Of a DNA stretch of 64,000 nucleotides, positions 25,501 to 35,400 are shown piece after piece. Location of the stretch: the NCBI GenBank assembly GCA_046328715.1, contig JAXLWB010000002.1, forward strand, positions 1-64,000, given 5' to 3'. This stretch comes from JAXLWB01 sp046328715. GTDB lineage: Bacteria > Chloroflexota > Anaerolineae > Caldilineales > Caldilineaceae. The position numbers and the translations under genes are program-made. The notes beneath the pieces are model-generated. The model had not been told where the DNA came from and searched no databases. It was given only the letters and a program-made list of their open reading frames with translations. Within the stretch, counting starts at the first letter, position 1; every line of letters begins with the position of its first letter.

Positions 25501-28500
25501 GCTTTCGCATCGAACTGGGCGAGATCGAGTCCACCTTGGCCAAACATCCCGCCGTGGCACAAAGTTTGGTCATGGCAATCAACGATACCCAGGGCAACGC
25601 ACAGTTGGTGGCGTATGTAGTGCATGGGGCAAGTGAAGCCCCTGCAACCTGCAACCTGCAACCTGCAACCCTCAAATCCTTCCTTGCCGAACATCTGCCC
25701 AACTATATGGTGCCGGCAGCGGTGATCGTTTTGCCCGAATTTCCACTCAACAACAGCGGTAAAGTGGACCGCAAAGCGCTACCTCGCCCCGACTTCGAAG
25801 AAAGCGCTGACACATATGTTGCGCCCACCAACGCCATTGAAGAAAAATTGGCGATGATTTGGCAGGAAGTCTTGAGTACAAAACGGCCCAGTGTGGAGAG
25901 TAACTTCTTTGATCTTGGTGGGCACTCGTTGCTTGCCACTCAGGTGATCTCACGCATTCGCCAGCAGTTTGCGCTGGAGTTGCCACTGCGTACGCTCTTT
26001 GAAACACCCACCATCCGTGGCATTGCCCGTCACATTGCTCAATCAACAACGGCAGAAAGCATTCCTATGCCCGATCGTCCACCGATGGTACCCATCGCCC
26101 GCACTGGGGATCTGCCGCTTTCTTTTGCCCAACAGCGGCTCTGGTTTATCGATCAATTGGAAGGTGCAGGCAGCGGCTATGTCATCTCCGGGGTATTGCG
26201 GCTGTGCGGCAGCTTGGATCAAGCGGCCTTGCATAAGAGCCTCAACAACGTGGTGCAGCGGCAAGAAAGTCTACGCACTACCTTTGCAACAGTCGATGGG
26301 CAACCTGTACAACGCATCGCCGACCGACTCACCATCGCACTGCCGGTCGTGGATCTGAGTCATCTGCCCAGTGCTGAACAGTTGCCCTATTGCCAGGAAT
26401 TGGTCTTTGCCGACGTACAACAGCCCTTTGCGTTGGATACTGGTCCGCTTTTGCGTTGCACGCTCTATCAATTGGCAACCGATGATTTTGTGCTAGCCGT
26501 CACCATGCACCACATCATTTCGGATGGCTGGTCGATTGGCGTGCTTTGCAACGAAATGATCGAACACTATCGTCAACAGAAGACCGGTGTCGCCGCTCGC
26601 CTACCTGAATTGCAGATACAGGTAGCAGATGTTGCCCAGTGGCAACGCCAATGGTTGCAGGGTGAGGAGTTGCAACAGCAACTCAATTATTGGAAAGAAC
26701 AACTGGCTGATGCGCCTGCCCTGCTTGAACTGCCCACTGATCGTCTGCGCAGCAACACGCCTTCCTTCCGTAGCGACTCCGTGCCCTTTACCCTCTCGCC
26801 TGCGTTGACACAGCAACTCAACCAACTGAGCGCGGAAACGGGCAGCACACTCTTTATGACCTTGCTGGCCGCCTTTGCTGTACTGCTGGCTCGCCACAGC
26901 GCCCAGGACGATCTGGTGATCGGTTCGCCAATTGCCAACCGCACCAGCCATGAAGTCGAGCCGTTGATCGGCTTTTTTGTCAACACGCTGGCATTGCGCG
27001 TCAAGTTGCACGAAAATCCACGTTTTGTCGATCTGCTGCGCCAGGTGCGACAGACTACGCTGGATGCTTACGCCCACCAGGAGATCCCCTTTGAACAGGT
27101 GGTAGACGCACTCCACCTGCCGCGCAACTTGAGTTATACACCGCTCTTTCAGGTAATGTTTGCTTGGCAAAGCGCCAGCCAACCGGCGCTCTTTCAGAAT
27201 GTGGAAGGCAACATCGCCGGGTTGGAGGTGCAGGCGCTGGATTGGAAAAAACCGAGTGTCGAATTCGACATCGTTTTGACCCTGGCAGAGAGCACCGAAG
27301 GGGTACAAGGCAGTTGGGAATTCAGCACCGACCTCTTTGACCGCAGAACGATCGAGAGTATGGCAGCTCATTTTGCAACGTTGTTGCATGAAATTGTTGC
27401 CAGGTCAAGCGCGCCAGTTGCCACATTGCCCATCTTGAGCACTGACGAAATGGCAACCCTTACCCTGTACGGAACCCAGACCGGTCTGGATTCCCAACCC
27501 ATGACCTTGCACGGCGCTTTCGAGGCGCAGGCAGAACGAACGCCACAAGCTACTGCCGTGCTTTGTGGGGAAAAGAGCCTCACTTATGCGGTGCTGAACC
27601 GACGTGCCAATCAACTAGCGCACTATTTGGTGGCGCTGGGAATCGGCACCGGAGCGAAAGTTGGCATCTACATGGAGCGCTCACAGGAGATGATCGTGGC
27701 GATTTTGGGCGTGCTCAAAGCAGGAGCGGCCTATCTGCCGCTCGATCCTACCTACCCGCCCGAAAGGTTACAATTTATGCTCGAAGATGCCGCTGTCCAG
27801 CTTATTCTGACACAGCAGCAGTTCGTTGCCGAAGGGTCAACCATTGCCCCGCTGTTGAACAAGTTGGATAAGACACAGTTATTGGCACTGGACAGCGCGT
27901 GGGCCAGCCTGATCGAACAGCCCACCAGCAATCATACCGCTAACCCAAGCCCCATCGCTCCAGCCTATCTAATCTACACTTCTGGTAGCACGGGCATGCC
28001 CAAAGGGGTAGTTGTGCCCCACCAGGGTGCAGCCAATACGGTGCTTGCCATCCGCGATGCGCTCGGTTTGCAGCCGGGTGATCGCTTCTTGCAGTTTGCG
28101 CCCATTGGCTTTGATGTCAGCGTGATGCAGCTTTTCAGCACTTTGACCAGCGGAGCCACGGCGCTGCTTGAACCAACCGCCAGCCAACTTTCGCTGCTGG
28201 AGTTGATGCGCTTGTGTACAACTCGCTCGATCACGGTGCTCGATCTGCCAGTGGCGCTCTGGCATCAGTCAGTTCATGAACTACATAGCATAGGTCATAG
28301 GCTACCCGCTTCGCTACGAGCCTATTTGACTGGTGGCGAAAAACCCTCACCCGAAACTTTACTCGTCTGGGCGAAACTCGCCACGCAGCGCACGATCTTT
28401 CTCTGCTCCTATGGGCCTACCGAGGCATCGATCACGACAACGATCTTTGTTACGGACAGCGAGACTGTACGTCTCCAGCCGCCCACACACATCCCGCTCG

Positions 28501-29474
28501 GCCAACCGCTGCCCAACACCTATCTCTGCATTCTCGATCTCCACCAGCAACCCGTGCCCATCGGCACCCCTGGTGAACTCTACATCGGCGGCATTGGGCT
28601 GGCCCTCGGCTATCACCATCAGCCAGAGTTGACCGCAGAGCGGTTTGTTGAGATGAGACCCCACCCATCCCCTCCCCTGTTAACGGAGGGGATGAATGTT
28701 GGTTTTACAACGTCCGTTGCGCTTCCCGAAACGGTTCCCTCCCCTAGCAGGGGAGGGGATGGGTGGGGTTGTCTCTACCGTACCGGCGACCGTGTACGGC
28801 AGTTGGCAGATGGCAGCGTGGAGTTCCTCGGTCGAGTGGATAGCCAGGTGAAGGTGCGCGGTTTCCGTATCGAACTGGGCGAGATCGAGTCGCGCCTCAA
28901 AGAACACCCACAGGTGAACGAAGCGGTCGTGGCAATCTGCGAACCAACGCCTAACGATAAGCGTGTTGTCGCCTATTTCCAGCCCAAAGAGGAAGATCTA
29001 ACGCCTGCCCTGCTGCGTGATTTTCTCAAGCATAAATTGCCCGCCTATATGTTGCCCAACTCCTATGTGGCGATCACAACCTGGCCCTTCACGCCTAATG
29101 GCAAGCTGGATCGCAAGGCGCTGCCCACACCGGATGTTTCACTCGAAGCCGAATTTGTTGCCCCTCGCAACCCAACCGAAGAGGCTGTGGCGACGATTTG
29201 GGCAACGATACTCGGAGTCGAGCGAGTGGGTGTGGAGAGCAACTTCTTTGATCTGGGCGGACATTCGTTGCTAGCCACACAGATTGTCTCCCGGATACGC
29301 CAGCATTTCGCCATCGATCTGCCGCTGCGCAGCTTGATGGAAGAACCAACGGTAGCCGCCGTTGCCCGCCAGTTGAGGCAGATCGATGAAACGCTGGCCC
29401 GATTGCAGCCAGAAATTGATTCCGTTGCATTAGCCGCAGCAGACAATGAAAAAATCGAGGTGTTTGAGCTATGA
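22539..29474 (+). CDS. Dimodular NRPS: docking-C-A-PCP-C-A-PCP
   Basis: 2311 residues from ATG 22539, whose ATGA overlaps the previous stop (GGAG upstream). Residues about 28-85 (LLTRLRALDIHLWLEADRLR, then APKGVLTSELLDELRANK) form a TubC-type N-terminal docking domain. C1 (HHIISDGW near 235) and A1 (about 562-1085) follow. A1 reads V-V-W-E-V-T-A-D-D; the Asp that binds the alpha-amino group is replaced by Val. PCP1 has Ser near 1129 (GGHSLLAT). C2 has HHIISDGW near 1325, A2 (about 1659-2160) reads D-V-M-D-L-G-S-I-T, and PCP2 Ser is near 2242. There is no epimerase or methyltransferase. A2 carries a G-rich repeat insert near residues 2040-2078. The acidic tail NEKIEVFEL may dock to the next enzyme. 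Confidence 0.93.
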   Translation: MIAAPIHSPISQSSISNPPRTRANGEISTIPHLLTRLRALDIHLWLEADRLRYNAPKGVLTSELLDELRANKEEIIAFLQRSNEPSPAAGVKIPRASRTGSLPLSFAQERLWLLDQLEGGNNAAYNMPAAFHLQGALNQAALHASLQELIRRHEILRTTFPAVEGVPVQQIAETANFALPVIDLRRFPGNQQANETKRLMFVEATQPFNLASGPLLRGQLLQLGEEEFVLLLTMHHIISDGWSINVMISELGALYAAFCQDLPSPLAELPVQYADFAQWQRQWLCEKRLENELAFWRERLHGASPLLELPTWQPRPPIQTLRGARLRFTLDRELTHQLRRLSQQQGATLAMTLLSAFNVLLARYSGQNDLVVGMPIANRNHAGIEHLIGFFLNTLLLRSDLSDNPSFVELLVRTRHATVEAYTHQDLPFIKLAEALQPERTLSYNPLFQVLFLYQGEGNRQISLPSLRVTLLENEIVQLKDDLLLELEEVGGTLCGTWEYNLDLFQPAFIERFSTHFEILLRAIVADPSQSVLQLPLLSARERRQLLVDWNNNEAYLDPNLTFLRRFEAQVVQSPNAIAVHFGAEQLSYAALNQRAEELASQLLAQGVVAETIVSVLARRSPDFLASILAIFKVGAAYLPLDLRSPAARIGQVLQQSQSPIVLASRQLTTLFDEAISTLPSNQSPSPIWLEDPAPQLAPIAGTRHNPRPQWAPAAIRNSPLAYVIYTSGSTGTPKGVMVEQRGMINHIFAKIKDLKLTSQDIVAQNASQSFVVSVWQFLAALVVGGSVEIFPDEIANDPHQLFHACQQRGVTILEVVPSLLRTLLSDLAELGAPSLPDLRWLVPTGEVLPPKVARLWLQHYPTIPLLNAYGSTECSDDVAHCPVYVAPGEQVLRMAIGRPVLNTRLYILDGYMQPVPVGVVGEIYVGGLGVGRGYLYDTERTAQAFVADPFSTDPAARLYKTGDKARYLPDGNIEYMGRVDFQVKVRGFRIELGEIESTLAKHPAVAQSLVMAINDTQGNAQLVAYVVHGASEAPATCNLQPATLKSFLAEHLPNYMVPAAVIVLPEFPLNNSGKVDRKALPRPDFEESADTYVAPTNAIEEKLAMIWQEVLSTKRPSVESNFFDLGGHSLLATQVISRIRQQFALELPLRTLFETPTIRGIARHIAQSTTAESIPMPDRPPMVPIARTGDLPLSFAQQRLWFIDQLEGAGSGYVISGVLRLCGSLDQAALHKSLNNVVQRQESLRTTFATVDGQPVQRIADRLTIALPVVDLSHLPSAEQLPYCQELVFADVQQPFALDTGPLLRCTLYQLATDDFVLAVTMHHIISDGWSIGVLCNEMIEHYRQQKTGVAARLPELQIQVADVAQWQRQWLQGEELQQQLNYWKEQLADAPALLELPTDRLRSNTPSFRSDSVPFTLSPALTQQLNQLSAETGSTLFMTLLAAFAVLLARHSAQDDLVIGSPIANRTSHEVEPLIGFFVNTLALRVKLHENPRFVDLLRQVRQTTLDAYAHQEIPFEQVVDALHLPRNLSYTPLFQVMFAWQSASQPALFQNVEGNIAGLEVQALDWKKPSVEFDIVLTLAESTEGVQGSWEFSTDLFDRRTIESMAAHFATLLHEIVARSSAPVATLPILSTDEMATLTLYGTQTGLDSQPMTLHGAFEAQAERTPQATAVLCGEKSLTYAVLNRRANQLAHYLVALGIGTGAKVGIYMERSQEMIVAILGVLKAGAAYLPLDPTYPPERLQFMLEDAAVQLILTQQQFVAEGSTIAPLLNKLDKTQLLALDSAWASLIEQPTSNHTANPSPIAPAYLIYTSGSTGMPKGVVVPHQGAANTVLAIRDALGLQPGDRFLQFAPIGFDVSVMQLFSTLTSGATALLEPTASQLSLLELMRLCTTRSITVLDLPVALWHQSVHELHSIGHRLPASLRAYLTGGEKPSPETLLVWAKLATQRTIFLCSYGPTEASITTTIFVTDSETVRLQPPTHIPLGQPLPNTYLCILDLHQQPVPIGTPGELYIGGIGLALGYHHQPELTAERFVEMRPHPSPPLLTEGMNVGFTTSVALPETVPSPSRGGDGWGCLYRTGDRVRQLADGSVEFLGRVDSQVKVRGFRIELGEIESRLKEHPQVNEAVVAICEPTPNDKRVVAYFQPKEEDLTPALLRDFLKHKLPAYMLPNSYVAITTWPFTPNGKLDRKALPTPDVSLEAEFVAPRNPTEEAVATIWATILGVERVGVESNFFDLGGHSLLATQIVSRIRQHFAIDLPLRSLMEEPTVAAVARQLRQIDETLARLQPEIDSVALAAADNEKIEVFEL
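25628..25678 (+). repeat. In-frame CTGCAACCTGCAACC repeat
   Basis: Three or four CCTGCAA units encode PATCNLQPATLKS in the hinge before the A10 region of NRPS 2, module 1. The repeat sits at the same structural place as the insert at 22018-22080. Confidence 0.65.
28655..28772 (+). repeat. In-frame dispersed repeat with CCCTCCCCTAGCAGGGGAGGG hairpin-type core in an A domain
   Basis: About 118 bp between the A6 and A7 motifs encode MRPHPSPPLLTEG and a second arm PSPSRGGDGWG. The two ends (ACCCCACCCATCCCCTCCCC and GGGGAGGGGATGGGTGGGGT) are inverted repeats. The peptide is foreign to A domains. Related repeats lie in the kinase gene at 53096-53160 and 54125-54172. Confidence 0.8.
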
Positions 29475-32400
29475 ATAAAGTTCATGAGCTTTTGACAACG
29501 CTTGCTAATCTGAATGTCAAACTCTGGGTCGACGAAGATCGGCTGCGATTAAGTGCGCCCACGGGCGTGCTAACCTACGAGCTGCAAGAACAACTGCGCC
29601 TGCAAAAGGGCGAGATCCTCTCGTTATTTGCCCAGAAAAATGGCAAGGTCAAGGCAGCAGCCATCCCTGTGGCTGCCCGCTGCAATCCCATTCCTCTTTC
29701 CTTTGCTCAGCAGCGGCTCTGGTTTTTGGCGCAGTTGGAAGGACCCAGTGCCACATACAACTTACCGTCGGCCTTTCGATTGCAAGGAGAATTGAGCTTG
29801 CCCGCCTTGCAGCGTGCGCTCGACCAGGTAGTGGCGCGACACGAAAGTTTGCGCACCACCTTTATCGTGAGTGATGCCACGCCTGAACAAATAATTTCTC
29901 CTGCGCGGGCTGTGCTGATTGAAGATTGCGATTTCAGTGCGCTGGCGGCGGATGAACAAACGGCGGCAGTGCAAAGATTGATCGACGAAGATGCGCAGAC
30001 ACACTTTGATCTCACGTTGGGTCCGCTGTTGCGGGTTCGGCTGGCAAAGTTAGACACCAAGGAGCATGTACTGTCACTGACTCTGCACCACATTATTTCC
30101 GATGGCTGGTCAGCAGGGATTTTTATGCAGGAATTTTGCACCTGCTATCGTCAGGAGCTTGTTGGGAAGTCGGCCCATTTGCCACCATTGTCGATTCAAT
30201 ATGCTGATTACGCCATTTGGCAGCAGCAACAACCATTGGATCACCAGCTTGAGTATTGGCGTAATCATCTCGAAGGCGCGCCTCCCCTTCTCGAATTGCC
30301 TACGGACCGCCCGCGTCTGGCGCAGCAGCACTTTGTCGGTGATCAGTGGACCGTAGCACTTGATTCAGTGTTGAGCCGCAAGTTGGAACAGTTAGCACGT
30401 CAACACAATGCTACCTTACACATGACTCTTCTGGCAGCATTTGCGCTTTTGCTTTCTCGCTACAGTGGCGCAAAGGATATTGTGATCGGCACACCAGTCG
30501 CCAACCGCAACCGGCCCGAACTCGAGCCGCTGATCGGCTTCTTTGTTAACACCTTGGCTTTACGCTTTGACCTGCATAACAATCCCACGTTTAGTGAGTT
30601 ATTACAGCGCGTGCGTCAAACAGCGCTCGATGGCTATGCGCATCAGGAAGCGCCGTTTGAACAAGTTGTCGAACTTTTGCAGCCGCAACGTCAATTAAGT
30701 CACACACCGCTTTTCCAAGCTGTCTTTAATTTAATGACTTTGCCAAGCACCCAATTTTCCTTACCAGGGTTGACCTTTTCGCCCTTAGAAGGCACCAACC
30801 GAAGTGCCAAATTTGACCTGGCACTCAGTATTGGGCAAGGCGAGACAGAGGTGCAGGGAACTTGGGAGTACAACAGTGATCTTTTTGATCGTTCAACAGT
30901 CGAGCGCATGGCACACCACTGGCAGCAGATTTTGAAGACTGTTGCGTGGGATCCCAATCAGCCGATTAGCGAAATCTCTCTTTTTGAGGAGCATGAACTG
31001 AGCCAGTTATTGGCACAGTGCCAGGGTGTGGAATGTCCGTTGCCTGCCACGCTTACCATTCAACAACTGTTCGAACAACAAGCCGCCAAGACCCCTGATG
31101 CTCCTGCATTGCTCTTTGGCGAAAGCACGGTAACCTATCGCCAACTAAACGAGCGAGCCAATCAACTGGCGCATTTTCTACAGAATTTTGGCAGCAGACC
31201 GGGCAGCTTTGTCGGTCTGTGCAGCGAACGTTCGCCAGCAATGGTGATTGGCATCCTGGGCATTCTCAAAAGTGGGGCGGCCTATTTACCACTCGATCCG
31301 GACTTGCCCAGGGATCGCCTACAGTTCATAGTAGAAGATGCACATATTCAATTTGCACTGGCGAGTAGCGCAACTGTAGCAAAAATCGACTCTGTGGGGT
31401 TGCCCTATATCAATCTCGACACTGATTGGCAGCAGATTGTAGCCATGCCATCTTACGATCCGCCTTCTAGCCGTTTGGTCAATATGCCGATCTACGTGAT
31501 CTACACTTCTGGTTCGACCGGGCAACCCAAAGGCGTGATCGTTGGACAACGTGGCGTGGTCAACACAATTGTGGCGATGATCCAGGAAACGAAAGTTACC
31601 GTTGGCGATCGACTGTTGCAATTCGTGCCTTTCAGTTTTGATGCCTCAGCGATGGAGTTTTTTTGCGCCCTGTGTAGCGGTGCCTCACTTGTGCTCCATC
31701 CTAATCCCACACAACTTGGTTCGTTAGAATTATTACGCCTATGCGAAAGCCAGCAAATCAGCGTAGTGAATTTTACCGTAGCACTTTGGCAGCAATGGGT
31801 GGACGATCTCAGCGCACAAGGACTGCGTTTCCCAACCAGTCTGCGTCTTTTTCTCACTGGCGGAGAAAAACCCTCACTCGATCCGCTGAAGCGCTGGGCA
31901 TCGCTCGGTGATCACCACATGCGCTTTATCTGCTCGTATGGCCCTACCGAGGCGTCGATCACCAGCACGCTCTATACCATCGACAATCAACAGGTGCGTA
32001 CATCGCCACCTTCACTCATTCCCTTAGGTCATCGCTTGCCCAATACCAGCCTCTACCTGTTGGACGAACATCAGCAACTGGTGCCATCCGGTGTGATCGG
32101 TGAGATTTATCTGGGTGGGGCAGGTTTGGCGCATGGCTATCTCAAACGCGAAGCATTGACGAAAGAACGCTTTGTCGAGTTGGCCGATGCTACATGGGGA
32201 GTGTGCCAGACAGAAACGGGAGCTTCACCCTTCACTGCACCTGTGCGCCACCCTGTGGGTCGTCTTTATCGCACAGGCGATCTGGCGCGGCGGCGAGCAG
32301 ATGGCAGCGTAGAATTTGTAGGACGCCGCGACAGTCAGGTCAAGGTGCGTGGATTTCGTGTGGAATTAGGTGAAATAGAAGCATTGATCAAAGCGTATCC

Positions 32401-35400
32401 AACCGTGAGCGAAGCCTTAGTTTTGGCAGTAGATTTTACGTCTGAGAATCAGCATACAAATGATAAGCGGCTGGTCGCCTATCTACAACCATCCACGCTG
32501 GACCTTGGAGCACTCAAGTCATTTTTGCAATCACGACTCCCAGCGCACATGATTCCGGTCGCCTTTGTGCTGTTGCAACACTTTCCGCTGACCCACAACG
32601 GCAAGCTTGATCGCAAGACATTACCCAGACCCGATTTCCAAGCCGACCGCCAAGCATTTGTAGCCCCGCAGAGCGAGTTAGAGCAGCAACTGGCCGCCAT
32701 TTGGGCAGAAGTGCTTGGCGTAAAGAGGATCAGTATGACCAGCAATTTCTTCGAGTTGGGTGGTCATTCACTTTTGGCGACGCAGGTAATCTCACGCATT
32801 CGTCAACAACTGAAAGTGGAGGTACCGCTCCGCATCCTCTTTGAAGAGCCGACACTGATGGCGTTGGCGGTTCACGTTGCCAAACAGCACAACACACCCC
32901 AGCGTCCGCCGATTCAAGCGGTCAAGCGTACGGGGAATTTGCCACTCTCCTTTGCGCAACAGCGGCTGTGGCTGTTGCAACAGTTGAATCCAGAGAGTGG
33001 TTTTTTCAACATGCCTTTGGCGTTTCATTTGCAGGGTACCCTGGATGTCGCAGCGCTCCGTGCCAGCTTTTGTGAAATCGTACGCCGCCACGAGATTCTG
33101 CGCACCACGTTTCCCTCCCTGGCAGGAGAACCGATCCAGCAGATTGCCCCTGCCACGAATGAACTTCTCGCTTTCTCACAGATCGATCTACAGGTGCTTG
33201 ACGGTGCCCATCATGAGCAAGTGGTCAGTATGATGGCAGAGGATGAGGCGGCCAAACCTTTCGATCTAGCCACAGGCCCCCTGTTGCGCATCAAGCTGTT
33301 GCGGCGGTCGGCAGTGGAACATGTGCTACTTCTGACCATGCACCACATCGTAGGTGATGACTGGTCGAATGTGTTGTTAATGCAGGAGTTGCGTGCGATC
33401 TATAACGCCTTTGCCCGTGGCGAGATATCTCCCTTGCCCGAATTGAGCTTGCAATATGGCGATTTCGCTCATTGGCAACGAAGCTGGCTCCAGGGTCCAC
33501 AATTGAGCGATCAACTCGATTATTGGCGCAAGCATTTGGCCGATGCCCCTCCACTTTTGCAGTTGCCACTGGATCGACCTCGTCCCGCGCAGCAGCGTTA
33601 CGTCGGCAATACGATCAACGCCGATCTGTCGCTGCCAGTTCTGCACAAACTGCACGAGTTGAGCCGTCAACAACAGGCGACACCTCACATGGTGCTTTTT
33701 GCCGCTTTTTCGACACTGCTGGCGCGCTATAGCGGGATGGATGACCTAGTGATCGGGGTACCAGTAGCCAATCGTACTCACGCCCAAGTGGAACCGTTGG
33801 TTGGTTGTTTTCTCAATACGCTCGCTTTGCGCCTGAAATTCCACAACCAACCCAGCTTTTTGGAATTGCTGCACCAAGTGAAGCAGGTCACTACTCGCGG
33901 CTACGAAAATCAGGACCTACCGATCGAAGAGGTGATCAAGGCAACCGCAGCGAAGCCACAGTTGAGTCACAGCCCTCTCTTCCAGGTAATGTTCAATTAT
34001 CTACAAGACCACCAGCAGCAGTTGCAGATTCCAGGGTTATCAATCTCCCCACTGGCTGTGGAGAACCACACTGCCAAGTTTGATCTTACTTTGACGGCAA
34101 CTGCAGGTGAAAAGAATCTGACACTGAGTTGGGAATACAACAGCGATCTTTTCGAGGCAGCAACCATCCAGCGCATGGCGTGCCATTTTGAACAGTTACT
34201 TGAGGCTGCGCTCGCCGATCCAGCGATCCCGGTCTCGATCTTGCCATTGCTCAATATGCAGGAACGCGAACAACTGTTGACCGACTGGAACCGGACCAAC
34301 GCGGCAATTCCTGAAGGAGCGGTGATGCACCAGTTGTTTGAGCAACAGGTGGAACGCACGCCAGATGTGATTGCAGCCAGTTGTGGCGGTGAATTGATCA
34401 GCTACCGACGCCTCAATGAGCGCGCCAATCGCTGGGCCCATGCTTTGCGAGAAAAGGGCGTAGAAGCTGATTTTGTAGTAGCGATCCTGGCCCCACGGAA
34501 CATCGACTTTTTGAGCGCCATCCTTGCCATCTTCAAGGCAGGCGGTGCCTACTTGCCGATTGATCCCAAAACACCAGCGGCTCGGATTCAGAGCATCCTG
34601 CGGCAAAGTCAAACCAAACTCGTGATCTCGTGTGCGACATTGCAACCATTGCTTGATGCAACCCTGGAAACACTCCTGGTGGAAGAGCGCCCCAACCGGT
34701 TGATGATCGAAGAGTTGCAGCGGGTACGCGCCAGTGCTAGTAACCTACCCGTACACTGCTCGCCCAACCATCTTGCCTATGTCATCTTTACATCTGGCTC
34801 CACGGGTGTACCCAAAGGGGCAATGGTAGAGCAGCGTGGACTTGTGAATCATCTATTCGCGATGCAACGCAATCTACAACTAGGCGCAAGCGATGTAATT
34901 GCCCAGAGCGCCACGCAAAGTTATGTAATCTCCGTTTGGCAATTTCTGGCGGCGTTGATCGTTGGCTGTCAGGTGGAGATTGTCCCTGAAGAGGTCGCGA
35001 TGGAACCAGTTCGTCTCTTGCGCACGATTGGCGAGCGCAAGATCACGGTGCAGCAAATTGTGCCTTCACTTTTGCGGGCCATGCTGCCAGAAATTGCCCG
35101 TGCTCCTCATTTATTGACTTCACTCCGTTGGTTGATCCCTACCGGAGAGGCACTGCCGCCCACACTCGTGCGAGATTGGTTTGCAATCTGTCCACAAATC
35201 CCCTTGATCAACGCCTATGGTTCAAGTGAATGTTCGGACGATGTGGCGCACGATCTGATCAGTGAAGCACCGAGTGAAGAAATAGTCAACATGCCAGCAG
35301 GTCGCCCAATTGGCAATGTGCGGATGCTGGTCCTCGACAGCCAACTCCAGCCTGTGCCGATTGGCGTCGAGGGTGAACTTTATGTGGCTGGAGCCTGTGT

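Noticed and set aside
26601..27389. 262-codon minus-strand open frame inside NRPS 2
   Set aside because: Antisense shadow of the C and A domains, with no domain signature.
28655..28772. Frameshift or assembly error in NRPS 2
   Set aside because: The frame continues and the following A7, A8 and PCP motifs are intact. The segment is an in-frame repeat found elsewhere in the window.
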